A stretch of DNA of 64,000 bases from Maricaulis sp036231565. GTDB lineage: Bacteria; Pseudomonadota; Alphaproteobacteria; Caulobacterales; Maricaulaceae. Positions 16,815 to 24,650 of this stretch are shown here, one piece after another (positions within the stretch are counted from its first letter, which is position 1; every line of letters starts with the position of its first letter). The notes under the pieces are model-generated. The model worked only from the letters and a program-made list of their open reading frames with translations, ran no database searches and was not told the origin of the DNA. A program made the position numbers and the translations under genes. Where the stretch lies: the NCBI GenBank assembly GCA_036231565.1, contig JAZAHA010000013.1, forward strand, positions 1 to 64,000, given 5' to 3'.

Positions 16815-18020
16815 CTATTCCGGATCGCGCAGCTCCACGCTGACGCCGTCGGACAGGCCCGCACCGGGATAGAGGATGATGCGGCGGTCCGGTTCGATCC
16901 CCGACAGCACCTCTGCGGTCTCGCCATTGTCGTGGCCGATCTCGACCGGGGTCAGGCGCGCCCGGCCCGCCTCGACCCGGTATACGGCCCAGCTGCCATC
17001 CTCGCGGAACAGCGCCGCGACCGGCACCTGAACCGCCTCGCCCGTCTCCCACACGGTGATCGCCGCCTCGACCCGGTAGCCATGACCCAGCCGCCGCCAG
17101 CTGTCGGCCGGCGCGTCGAAATCGAGGATCACATTGACCCGCTGCTCCTCGACCCCCAGTGCCGAGACCTTGAGGAAGCCATAGGGCTCGACCCGGCGCA
17201 CCCGCGCCGGCAACGGGTCACGTCCCGCACCCCAGTCGGTGATCCGGGCCGCGGCACCAGCCTCCACCTGCACAGCTTCGGTGGAGAGAAGTTCCGCCAC
17301 GACCTCCAGATCCGCAGGATCGCCGATCTCCATGACGACAGCCCCCGGCGCGAGCGGCGTTTCGCTCTCCTGCAGCACCCGCAGCACGACACCGCCGACG
17401 GGAGCGCGGATATCCAGCACACTGCCATTCCCGCCCGGCGCATCGTCCGGCGCGAGCAGCCGGACACGCGCGGCCTCCACCTCTGCCTGCCGCATATTGA
17501 CCGATGCCCGCGCCCGGCTATCCGCCGCACGGGCCGCGCGCAGCTCGCTGGCCACGCGATCGAGTTGCGCCTGGGACGCGATGCCGCTGTCGAACAGCGC
17601 ACGGATACGCGCATGTTCCGATCGCGCGAGCTGCAGCGTGGCGGCGGTACTCTCGGCATCGGCGCGGGACGCGGCGAGGCCGGCCTCGGCGAGATCGACC
17701 GCGGCACGCGCCTCGGCTTCGGTACGGGCATCCAGGAAAGCCGGCTCGCTGGGCAGGAGACGGGCGACCACATCGCCCGCCGCAACGGCATCGCCGGCTT
17801 CGGCCGCCACCCGCAGCAGCCGGCCGCCGACCGGGACAGCGACGGCATAGACATCGCGGATCCGCGTCCGCCCCTCATCGCTCACCGTGACCGACATGGG
17901 CCCGCTTACGACCTCGCCCATATCGACCGGCACAGGCCGCGGACGGAAGGCCAGAACCATCAGGACGATGACGATCAGGACAGCCAGTCCCCAGAACACG
18001 GTTCGGAAGCTGAGTTTCAT
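16815..18020 (-). CDS. Periplasmic adaptor (membrane fusion protein) of an ABC exporter
   Basis: This 401-residue HlyD/MacA-like protein has one N-terminal TM segment (residues 7-25), biotinyl-lipoyl half-motifs (VPVGGRLLRVAAEAGDAVAAGDVVA and IRAPVGGVVLRVLQESETPLAPGAVV), a long Ala-rich helical hairpin between them (about 98-190) and C-terminal beta-barrel and membrane-proximal domains. It would link the permease downstream of it in the complex to the outer membrane. The gene is 12 bases after the permease, in one operon with the ATPase. Confidence 0.88.
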   Translation of the reverse strand: MKLSFRTVFWGLAVLIVIVLMVLAFRPRPVPVDMGEVVSGPMSVTVSDEGRTRIRDVYAVAVPVGGRLLRVAAEAGDAVAAGDVVARLLPSEPAFLDARTEAEARAAVDLAEAGLAASRADAESTAATLQLARSEHARIRALFDSGIASQAQLDRVASELRAARAADSRARASVNMRQAEVEAARVRLLAPDDAPGGNGSVLDIRAPVGGVVLRVLQESETPLAPGAVVMEIGDPADLEVVAELLSTEAVQVEAGAAARITDWGAGRDPLPARVRRVEPYGFLKVSALGVEEQRVNVILDFDAPADSWRRLGHGYRVEAAITVWETGEAVQVPVAALFREDGSWAVYRVEAGRARLTPVEIGHDNGETAEVLSGIEPDRRIILYPGAGLSDGVSVELRDPE

Positions 18021-18032
18021 GCGAACGATCTC

Positions 18033-20435
18033 CTATTCGCCGGACTTGAGCACGGCGACCATGTCCAGCTTGTCCAGCCGGGAGCGGATCATGAGGGCAG
18101 ACGATATCGCGATCACCAGCACCACACCGGCCGCATAGCCATAGGTGCGCGGGCTGATCACGAAGGGCAGGCGGAACAGGTCCGAACTCATCGCCTGGGA
18201 GAAGCCCCAGGCCAGCCCGGTTCCCGTGAGTGCGCCGACCGGCAGGGCCAGCAGCGTCAGGATGGCGATCTCGCCGAGCAGCACATAGGCGACCTCGCCA
18301 CGCGTGAAACCGAGAACGCGCAGGACGGCGAGTTCATGCTCGCGTTCGGAAAACGAGATCCGCACACTGTTGTAGACCACACCGATCGCGATCAGGGCCG
18401 CGAACCCGGTATAAATGACGATCGAGGTGCCCAGGCTCTGGTCCAGCAGCGCGACGAACCGGTCCTCGGCCTCGCTCTGCAGCGAGACGCCGGCTATGCC
18501 CGGCGTGTCCTTGAGCCGGGCATAGAGCGCGCGGGTTTCATGGGCGTCGACCCGCAGGGATGCCCCCGACAGCACCCGCCCCTCGCCCAGCAGGCGGTTC
18601 AGGTCGCCGATCTCCATCTGCAGTCCGGAACCGACCAGCGTCGTGGTGACGGCCGAGACCGGCAGCTCGAATACCGGGCGACGCCCCTCGGTGACCTCGA
18701 TCTCGATACGGTCACCGGCGGCAACGGACAGCTTGTCGGCCAGGTCCTGCGACATGACGAGCGCGCCCGGCGGCGCCTCGACGCGGCGATTGTCCAGATC
18801 GACCATGCGCGACAGGCGCGCCCCGCGCGGCACGCCGGACAGCGCCGTGCGTTCCTCGGCGGCGCCATGCCGCAGCCGCACCGCCACCTGGCGCACTGGC
18901 TCGGCCTCGATCACGCCCGGCATGCGGCGCAGCGAATGAAAGGCCTCCCAGGAGCGCGGCTCGACAAAGGAGACGGAGACGTCCTGCCGGTTGGCGCTGT
19001 TGAAATAGACGTCGATCATCACGTCGACACTGTCGAGGAAGAAGAGCGTTCCGATCAGCAGACCGCCGGACACGGACACGCCGGCCAGGGTGAAGGCGGA
19101 GCGGCCCGGCCAGCGCAGGATCTGCCGGAACACCATCCGGGTCTGGCGGTCGAGCATCCGCCAGCGCGTCAGGCCGGCGCCGATGGACTTGGAATAGTCC
19201 GGTGGCGGCGGAGCCCGCATCGCCACGGCCGGATCGAGCCGGGCCGCCCGCCAGGCGGCCAGGGCCCCACCGCCGCCCACGGCGAGGGCCGTCACGAGGC
19301 AGGCCGAAAGATAGACCCCCGCATCGAGACGGAAGATCAGGAAGGGGAAGTGGTAGTATTCGGTATACAGCACCGCCATCTGCCGGCCGAGCCAGGTGCC
19401 CAGGCCGAGCCCGATCGCCAGCCCCAGCGCCCCGATCGCACCGGCGAACTTCACATAGTGCCGGACCACGTCACCGTCGTGATAGCCGAAGGCCTTGAGC
19501 AAGCCGATCTCGGTCCGTTCCATCGCAACGAACCGGGTGAGGACAACATTTACCAGAAAGGCGGCCACGGCGAGAAAGATCGGCGGCAGCACCCGCGCCA
19601 TGGTCGACAATTGGGTGATCTCGCTGGAGATGAAGGCGTCCGAGATCTGCTGCTCCCGGCCATAGGCACCCGGCGCACCATAGGGCGCCAGCAGCCGGTC
19701 GAGGGCGCCGGTCACTGCGGCCTCGGGATAGCCCGGCTCGAGCGTCACGACGGTCTCGGTAAACGCGCCGTCGCGACCGACCGCCTGGGCAAGGGCCTCA
19801 CGCCCCATCCAGACAACACCGAACAGCCGTGCATCCGGTACGATCTGTCCCGGCGCAACAGCATAGACATGCTCCGGCGACAGGGCGATCCCGACGATCC
19901 GCAGCTCCTGCCGTCCGCCATGCAATGTCAAGGAGACGTTGTCCCCGACGGCAATGCCGTGCGCGCGGGCGAAGGCGTCGAGCAGAACGGCCTCGTCCCG
20001 CTGGCCGCGGCGCGGCAGACGGCCTTCTGACAGATGGATATTATTGACCGCGGGGCGGCCGTTATCCGGCAGGGAAATCGCCTGGCCGCTGGCCGGAGCG
20101 TCCATGCCGGGGATGTCGAACAGGACGGGTGACGTCACCCGCGTCTCGGCCGCGGCCACGCCGGGGATGGCGCGAATATCGGCGAGAAGCCGGTCGGGCG
20201 CCCTTACCACCGGCGCCCAGACATCGGCAAACCGGTAGCGATCGTAATAAGCGCGCCGGGTTTCCTGCAGCGAATCGAGCATGCCCGCCGCCACGACATG
20301 GACGGCGATACCGGCGGCCACGACGAAAGCGATCGCAATCGCCTGCATCTTGGTTGCCCAGAGATCGCGCAGGAGTTTGCGGTCGAGCTTGCGCGGCAGC
20401 AGACGCGCCATGTCGAACCGCCCGCCGCCTACCAT
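18033..20435 (-). CDS. FtsX-type ABC transporter permease, duplicated
   Basis: This 800-residue permease has an N-terminal TM segment near 30-50, a large extracytoplasmic region, a first FtsX block (about 265-390), a second extracytoplasmic region and a final FtsX block (about 675-795). That is the duplicated layout of LolE/MacB-like and BceB-like exporters. GGAGG before the ATG at 20435 supports this start, and the start overlaps the ATPase stop (ATGGTAG). An internal ATG at 20411 is the alternative. Together with the ATPase and adaptor it makes a tripartite exporter of unknown substrate. Confidence 0.88.
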   Translation of the reverse strand: MVGGGRFDMARLLPRKLDRKLLRDLWATKMQAIAIAFVVAAGIAVHVVAAGMLDSLQETRRAYYDRYRFADVWAPVVRAPDRLLADIRAIPGVAAAETRVTSPVLFDIPGMDAPASGQAISLPDNGRPAVNNIHLSEGRLPRRGQRDEAVLLDAFARAHGIAVGDNVSLTLHGGRQELRIVGIALSPEHVYAVAPGQIVPDARLFGVVWMGREALAQAVGRDGAFTETVVTLEPGYPEAAVTGALDRLLAPYGAPGAYGREQQISDAFISSEITQLSTMARVLPPIFLAVAAFLVNVVLTRFVAMERTEIGLLKAFGYHDGDVVRHYVKFAGAIGALGLAIGLGLGTWLGRQMAVLYTEYYHFPFLIFRLDAGVYLSACLVTALAVGGGGALAAWRAARLDPAVAMRAPPPPDYSKSIGAGLTRWRMLDRQTRMVFRQILRWPGRSAFTLAGVSVSGGLLIGTLFFLDSVDVMIDVYFNSANRQDVSVSFVEPRSWEAFHSLRRMPGVIEAEPVRQVAVRLRHGAAEERTALSGVPRGARLSRMVDLDNRRVEAPPGALVMSQDLADKLSVAAGDRIEIEVTEGRRPVFELPVSAVTTTLVGSGLQMEIGDLNRLLGEGRVLSGASLRVDAHETRALYARLKDTPGIAGVSLQSEAEDRFVALLDQSLGTSIVIYTGFAALIAIGVVYNSVRISFSEREHELAVLRVLGFTRGEVAYVLLGEIAILTLLALPVGALTGTGLAWGFSQAMSSDLFRLPFVISPRTYGYAAGVVLVIAISSALMIRSRLDKLDMVAVLKSGE

Positions 20436-21163
20436 GCCAGATCCTCCGGATTGGCCCGTTCGGCGTTGACGCGGACATTGCCGACCTGGCCGTCGGAAAA
20501 GGTGATGACGCGATGTGCCATGTCCGCGACGCCGGCATTGTGGGTGATGATGATCGTCGTCGCGCCCAGCGTCTCATTGACCGTCTTGAGTGCCTGGAGC
20601 ACGCGGATGCCGGTCGCACTGTCCAGCGCGCCGGTCGGCTCGTCGCACAGCATGACTTCGGGCCGCTTGGCGATTGCCCGCGCGATTGCAACGCGCTGCT
20701 GCTCACCGCCGGACAGTTCGGCCGGAAAATGGTCGGCACGCTTTTCCAGGCCCACCAGTTCGAGTGCCTCTTCGGCGGAAAGGCCGTTCTGCGCGATCTC
20801 CGTCACCAGCTCGACATTTTCCCGGGCCGTCAGGGAGGGCATGAGATTGTAGAACTGGAAGACGAAACCGACATGCCGGCGCCGGTAGAGCGTCAGCGTT
20901 CGGGTCGAGGCCCGGGTGAGGTCGTCGCCCCGGAACAGGAACTCGCCGCCGGTTGCCCGGTCCAGACCGCCCAGTATGTTGAGCAGTGTGGACTTTCCCG
21001 AGCCGGACGGTCCCAGCAGGACCACCAGATCACCCTCGGGAATCTCCAGATCGACCCCGCGCAGGGCATGCACGGCAGACGCACCACGGCCATAGACTTT
21101 CGTCAGGCCGCGTGTACGAAAGCACGCTGCGTCTCGATCTGTCCGGCCCTGCCTGTCCTGCAT
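20429..21163 (-). CDS. ABC transporter ATP-binding protein, LolD/MacB-like
   Basis: This 244-residue ATPase has Walker A GPSGSGKST, Q-loop region FVFQFYNLMPSLTARENV, signature LSGGEQQR, Walker B VMLCDEPTGALD and an H-loop ITHN. It resembles the lipoprotein-release and macrolide-export subfamily, which fits the FtsX permease that overlaps its end. The start at 21163 sits behind GGTGGAG; a GTG at 21175 is possible. The operon is ATPase, permease, adaptor. Confidence 0.92.
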   Translation of the reverse strand: MQDRQGRTDRDAACFRTRGLTKVYGRGASAVHALRGVDLEIPEGDLVVLLGPSGSGKSTLLNILGGLDRATGGEFLFRGDDLTRASTRTLTLYRRRHVGFVFQFYNLMPSLTARENVELVTEIAQNGLSAEEALELVGLEKRADHFPAELSGGEQQRVAIARAIAKRPEVMLCDEPTGALDSATGIRVLQALKTVNETLGATTIIITHNAGVADMAHRVITFSDGQVGNVRVNAERANPEDLAW

Positions 21164-21367
21164 GGGCTCCACCACCCTTTACGGGCTTCTATACCATGCC
21201 GCGGCGGACACGGCGTGCGCTCCGACGCCGCAGAGCCCTGCTCTCGCCACAGCTTCCCACACGCTGTCGGCCCCGATGTATAAAATATCGAGCATAAATT
21301 GCGCCTTACCCCTAGCCGAGCCCCGCAAAGCTCTGTTAATACTTCCTTAACGGGCCAAGCGAACGGG

Positions 21368-24300
21368 ATGTCCATGAAACGTCAGTTGTTGAGCAGCGCG
21401 GCTGCAACCGTACTCTTCGTGTCTTCCGCTGTCTTCAGCCAGGGCACTCTCGCGCAGGAACCGGCGGGCCAGGGCCCCGTCCGGGCGATGGGCGGTGACA
21501 TCAATCCGTTTGGCGGGGACATCAATCCGTTCGGTGGCGACATCAATCCGTTTGGCGGTGACATCAATCCGTTCGGTGGCGACATCAATCCGTTTGGCGG
21601 CGACATCAATCCGTTTGGCGGTGACATCAATCCGTTTGGCGGTGACATCAATCCGTTTGGCGGTGACATCAATCCGTTCGGTGGCGACATCAATCCGTTT
21701 GGCGGTGACATCAATCCGTTTGGCGGCGACATCAATCCGTTTGGCGGCGACATCAATCCGTTTGGCGGCGACATCAATCCGTTCCAGGCATCCCAGAGCC
21801 CGTTCTACGGTTTCGTCAGCCCGTTCTGGGGCAATGTCGAACCTTATTGGGGTGACATCAATCCCTTTGGTGGCGACATCAATCCGTTTGGCGGCGACAT
21901 CAATCCGTTCGGCGGGGACATCAATCCATTCTGGGGTGACCTCTCGACCGTCGGCGGCGACATCAATCCCTTTGGTGGCGACATCAATCCGTTCGGCGGC
22001 GATATCAATCCGTTCTGGGAAACCGCCGGCGGCGTCTGGGGTGTGATGAATCTCGGCTGGGATCAGATCGACCCGGAAACCGGCGACTACCAGCCGATCG
22101 CCGATGGCCTCAATCTGATTTTCAATGAAGCCGAGAACGTCTTCGGCGATGCCATCCAGAGCGCGACCGGAAAGTCGATGAACGACGCTTTCCTCAATGC
22201 GCTGCTCGATGATTTCGGCATCGATCCGGCCGATCCGGCCTCTCTGGCAAGCATGGATGCCGCCGACCGGTCCGAATTCTTCCTGACTTTCTACGACAAC
22301 CTGATGTCCTATACCGGCATCGACCATGTCGATCACTGGATGGCTGCGACAAACTGGTACCCTGCGCTGTCGCAGATGTATGGCGGCGGAAACCGCGTCC
22401 GCATCGGGTTGATGGATTTCTCGACACGATCGGGTGACGGCTATTTCCAGCTCAGCCAGGGCGATTTCGGCTCGCGTGACTTCCATCACGGCGCCGCGGT
22501 CCGCAGCCTGATCAACGCACCACTCGACGGCACCGGCGTGATGGGCGTGGCCCAGAATGCCGACCTCATCTCCTTCGACCCGTATGACGACACCCAGACC
22601 ACCGACTGGGGCACTGTCGAGCTGGGAATGAATTATCTCGCGCTGCGGCAGACGGATATCGTCAACCTGTCCATGGGCGTGTCCGGCTGGACGCTGGCGC
22701 CGGAATGGGAGCGCGTTTTCACCAGCCCGTTCGTCCGACTGTTCGGCGACGACACACTCTTCGTTCTGGCCGCCGGCAATGACGGTGCCGCCCAGACCGT
22801 CGACGTCGACTGGACCGGCGTCGACACCGTGGAAAACCTTCTGATTGTCGGCTCTGTCGATCCGGGCGGCCACATCTCCAGTTTCTCAAACCGTCCGGGC
22901 GATGCCTGCCTGACGGTGCGCGGCAGCTGCCAGCCGGGCCATCGCCTGATGGACCGTTTCCTGGTCGCTCCGGGCGAACTGATCCTCGTCGATGACGGCG
23001 ATGGCGGTGTGGTCCGCGTCTCCGGTACATCCTTCGCCGCGCCGCTCGTTTCCGGCGCCGCCGCCCTGGTCAAGGGGCAATGGGGCTGGCTGGAAGGTGC
23101 CGATCTTGCCGATGTCCTCCTGCAATCCGCCACCGATCTGGGCGATGAGGGTGTCGATGCAGTCTACGGCCACGGCCTGCTGAACGTTGCCGGGGCGATG
23201 GCACCCATCGAGTCCGGCGATCTCTACGTCATCGACCGCCGCGGCCGCCAGGTTTCCGCCAGCGACGTGATGATCGATGGCGGCCGCCTGCGCTTCCGCC
23301 ATGGTTCCCGCGATACGGTCGTGCTGTTCGAAGACGTCAACGATACCTTCCGCGATTTCGAGATTTCGGTGGACGCGCTGACGGCGGGCTCCAGCCTGTC
23401 CGACAATGTCTCGAGCATCTACGCGGAGACCTATATCTACGAGCGCACCACCGGCTCCTCCGGCGCCAGCTTCACCGATGCCGGCCTGATGGACCGCCCG
23501 GTCCTGCGCCGCGGCAATCTGGAAGTCACCGCCTTTGCCGGCGCCGCCGATCTGCAGGGCCGCGGCCTGTCGCGCGAGCTGGGCTTCCAGACCGGGCTGC
23601 GCTTTGCCGACCGCAGCACCGGCCGCGATGTCATGCTGGGCGTGGGTGAAGGGGCGCTCGCCCTGACGGGGAATGACGGGTTCGGCCTGTTCTCCGACCA
23701 TCGGCCGGAAACCGGCGGTGTGAACCCCGTCCTCGGCTTCGCATCGGGCGGCATCTTCGCCGCCAGCGGCTTCCAGCTCTCCGAGCGGACGCGGCTGACG
23801 GTCGGCTCGACGATGAATCATGAAGAGCGGACCTATCTCATCCCCGGTACGGGCGAGGAACGGCCGCTTCATGACGGGCTGTCGGCCTATCAGGCGATGG
23901 CGCTGAACGTGGCGATCGAGCACCGTCTGACGGATACGACCACGCTGCACGGCGCGGTGACGCAGCTGCACGAAGCCACCGGCCTTCTGGGTGCCCAGGG
24001 CACCGGCCCGCTCGACTTCTCCGGCGGCGCCGATACCAGCGCCTTCTCCATGGGCGTGGACACCGAACTCACGCCGCGCCTGCGGCTGAGCGCCTCGACC
24101 ACGGCCGCCGTGACCCGTCAGACCGCTTTCGACAGCGGCCTGCTGGGCCTCGACGACAACATCGTCTCGACCGCGGCGCAAATGAGCATCCAGTATTCGG
24201 GCATCGCCGGTGACGCCGACGCCGTTCGTGTCAGCCTGATGCAGCCGCTGCATGTAGAGACGGGGTCCCTGCGTTACACGGCAGCCCGAGTCACCGACCG

Positions 24301-24505
24301 GGAGACCGGGGCGCTGGGCTTTGACAGCCAGGTCTGGGAACTCGGCGGCGAGCGTCCGCTCTATACCGAACTCCTCTATTCCACGCCGCTGCCCGGCATT
24401 CAGGGTGAAGCCAGCCTGTTCGCCCGCCAGCAGGTTGCCGGCAATGCCTTCGACCGGGCCCGGAACGATCTGGCCGCCGGCGCCAGCTTCCGTATGCGGT
24501 TCTAA
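21368..24505 (+). CDS. Secreted subtilisin-like S8 peptidase with GGDINPF repeats and C-terminal beta-barrel-like domain
   Basis: This 1045-residue precursor has a signal peptide (about residues 1-30, ending GTLAQ), then 25 contiguous seven-residue units over residues 42-216, mostly GGDINPF. An acidic linker leads to an S8 peptidase domain (about 300-615) with a full triad: Asp350 in IGLMDFS, His374 in HHGAAV, Ser555 in SGTSFAAP, plus the oxyanion Asn of AAGNDG. The last roughly 280 residues resemble an autotransporter beta domain of amphipathic strands and end in Phe (SFRMRF). It is probably surface-exposed or released. The target and repeat function are unknown. Confidence 0.82.
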   Translation: MSMKRQLLSSAAATVLFVSSAVFSQGTLAQEPAGQGPVRAMGGDINPFGGDINPFGGDINPFGGDINPFGGDINPFGGDINPFGGDINPFGGDINPFGGDINPFGGDINPFGGDINPFGGDINPFGGDINPFGGDINPFQASQSPFYGFVSPFWGNVEPYWGDINPFGGDINPFGGDINPFGGDINPFWGDLSTVGGDINPFGGDINPFGGDINPFWETAGGVWGVMNLGWDQIDPETGDYQPIADGLNLIFNEAENVFGDAIQSATGKSMNDAFLNALLDDFGIDPADPASLASMDAADRSEFFLTFYDNLMSYTGIDHVDHWMAATNWYPALSQMYGGGNRVRIGLMDFSTRSGDGYFQLSQGDFGSRDFHHGAAVRSLINAPLDGTGVMGVAQNADLISFDPYDDTQTTDWGTVELGMNYLALRQTDIVNLSMGVSGWTLAPEWERVFTSPFVRLFGDDTLFVLAAGNDGAAQTVDVDWTGVDTVENLLIVGSVDPGGHISSFSNRPGDACLTVRGSCQPGHRLMDRFLVAPGELILVDDGDGGVVRVSGTSFAAPLVSGAAALVKGQWGWLEGADLADVLLQSATDLGDEGVDAVYGHGLLNVAGAMAPIESGDLYVIDRRGRQVSASDVMIDGGRLRFRHGSRDTVVLFEDVNDTFRDFEISVDALTAGSSLSDNVSSIYAETYIYERTTGSSGASFTDAGLMDRPVLRRGNLEVTAFAGAADLQGRGLSRELGFQTGLRFADRSTGRDVMLGVGEGALALTGNDGFGLFSDHRPETGGVNPVLGFASGGIFAASGFQLSERTRLTVGSTMNHEERTYLIPGTGEERPLHDGLSAYQAMALNVAIEHRLTDTTTLHGAVTQLHEATGLLGAQGTGPLDFSGGADTSAFSMGVDTELTPRLRLSASTTAAVTRQTAFDSGLLGLDDNIVSTAAQMSIQYSGIAGDADAVRVSLMQPLHVETGSLRYTAARVTDRETGALGFDSQVWELGGERPLYTELLYSTPLPGIQGEASLFARQQVAGNAFDRARNDLAAGASFRMRF
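21491..22015 (+). repeat. 25 x 21-bp coding repeat (GGDINPF heptads)
   Basis: The tract is exactly 525 bp. Units 1-14 (21491-21784) are all GGDINPF. Three degenerate units follow (QASQSPF, YGFVSPF, WGNVEPY), then WGDINPF, three GGDINPF, WGDLSTV and three GGDINPF. Nucleotide differences between units are almost all synonymous Gly and Phe third positions, while ATCAATCC is nearly constant, pointing to recent expansion or conversion. Since 21 is a multiple of three, copy-number change keeps the frame. Confidence 0.97.
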
Positions 24506-24553
24506 ACATCGCCCCGCCCGCGCGGCGGATGTGATTTGCAAGTAAAATCAAGG

Positions 24554-24579
24554 CCCTTTCGCAATCGCGAAGGGGTTTT
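24554..24579 (+). terminator. Terminator after the S8 peptidase gene
   Basis: A 9-bp stem (CCCTTTCGC at 24554-24562 with GCGAAGGGG at 24567-24575, one G-T pair), loop AATC, then TTTTGGTTT. It stands 48 bases after the stop codon. Confidence 0.8.
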
Positions 24580-24650
24580 GGTTTATATTAACTTGCATGT
24601 CCTAACCTCCCGTCCGGTGGACCTGCCGTGTTGGGGAGGCAAGTGAGTCA

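Noticed and set aside
16932..20030. A 1032-codon open frame on the plus strand
   Set aside because: It is antisense to the adaptor and permease genes, has His/Arg/Gln-rich composition and no domain. High GC makes such long shadow frames common here.
21491..22015. Evenly spaced direct repeats suggestive of a CRISPR array
   Set aside because: The repeats are contiguous with no spacers, are in frame, code for GGDINPF and sit inside a signal-peptide-bearing protease gene.
21347..22873. Long minus-strand open frames through the repeat tract, including one repeating MSPPNGL
   Set aside because: They are mirror products of the repeat DNA. The plus strand has the signal peptide, S8 triad and terminator.
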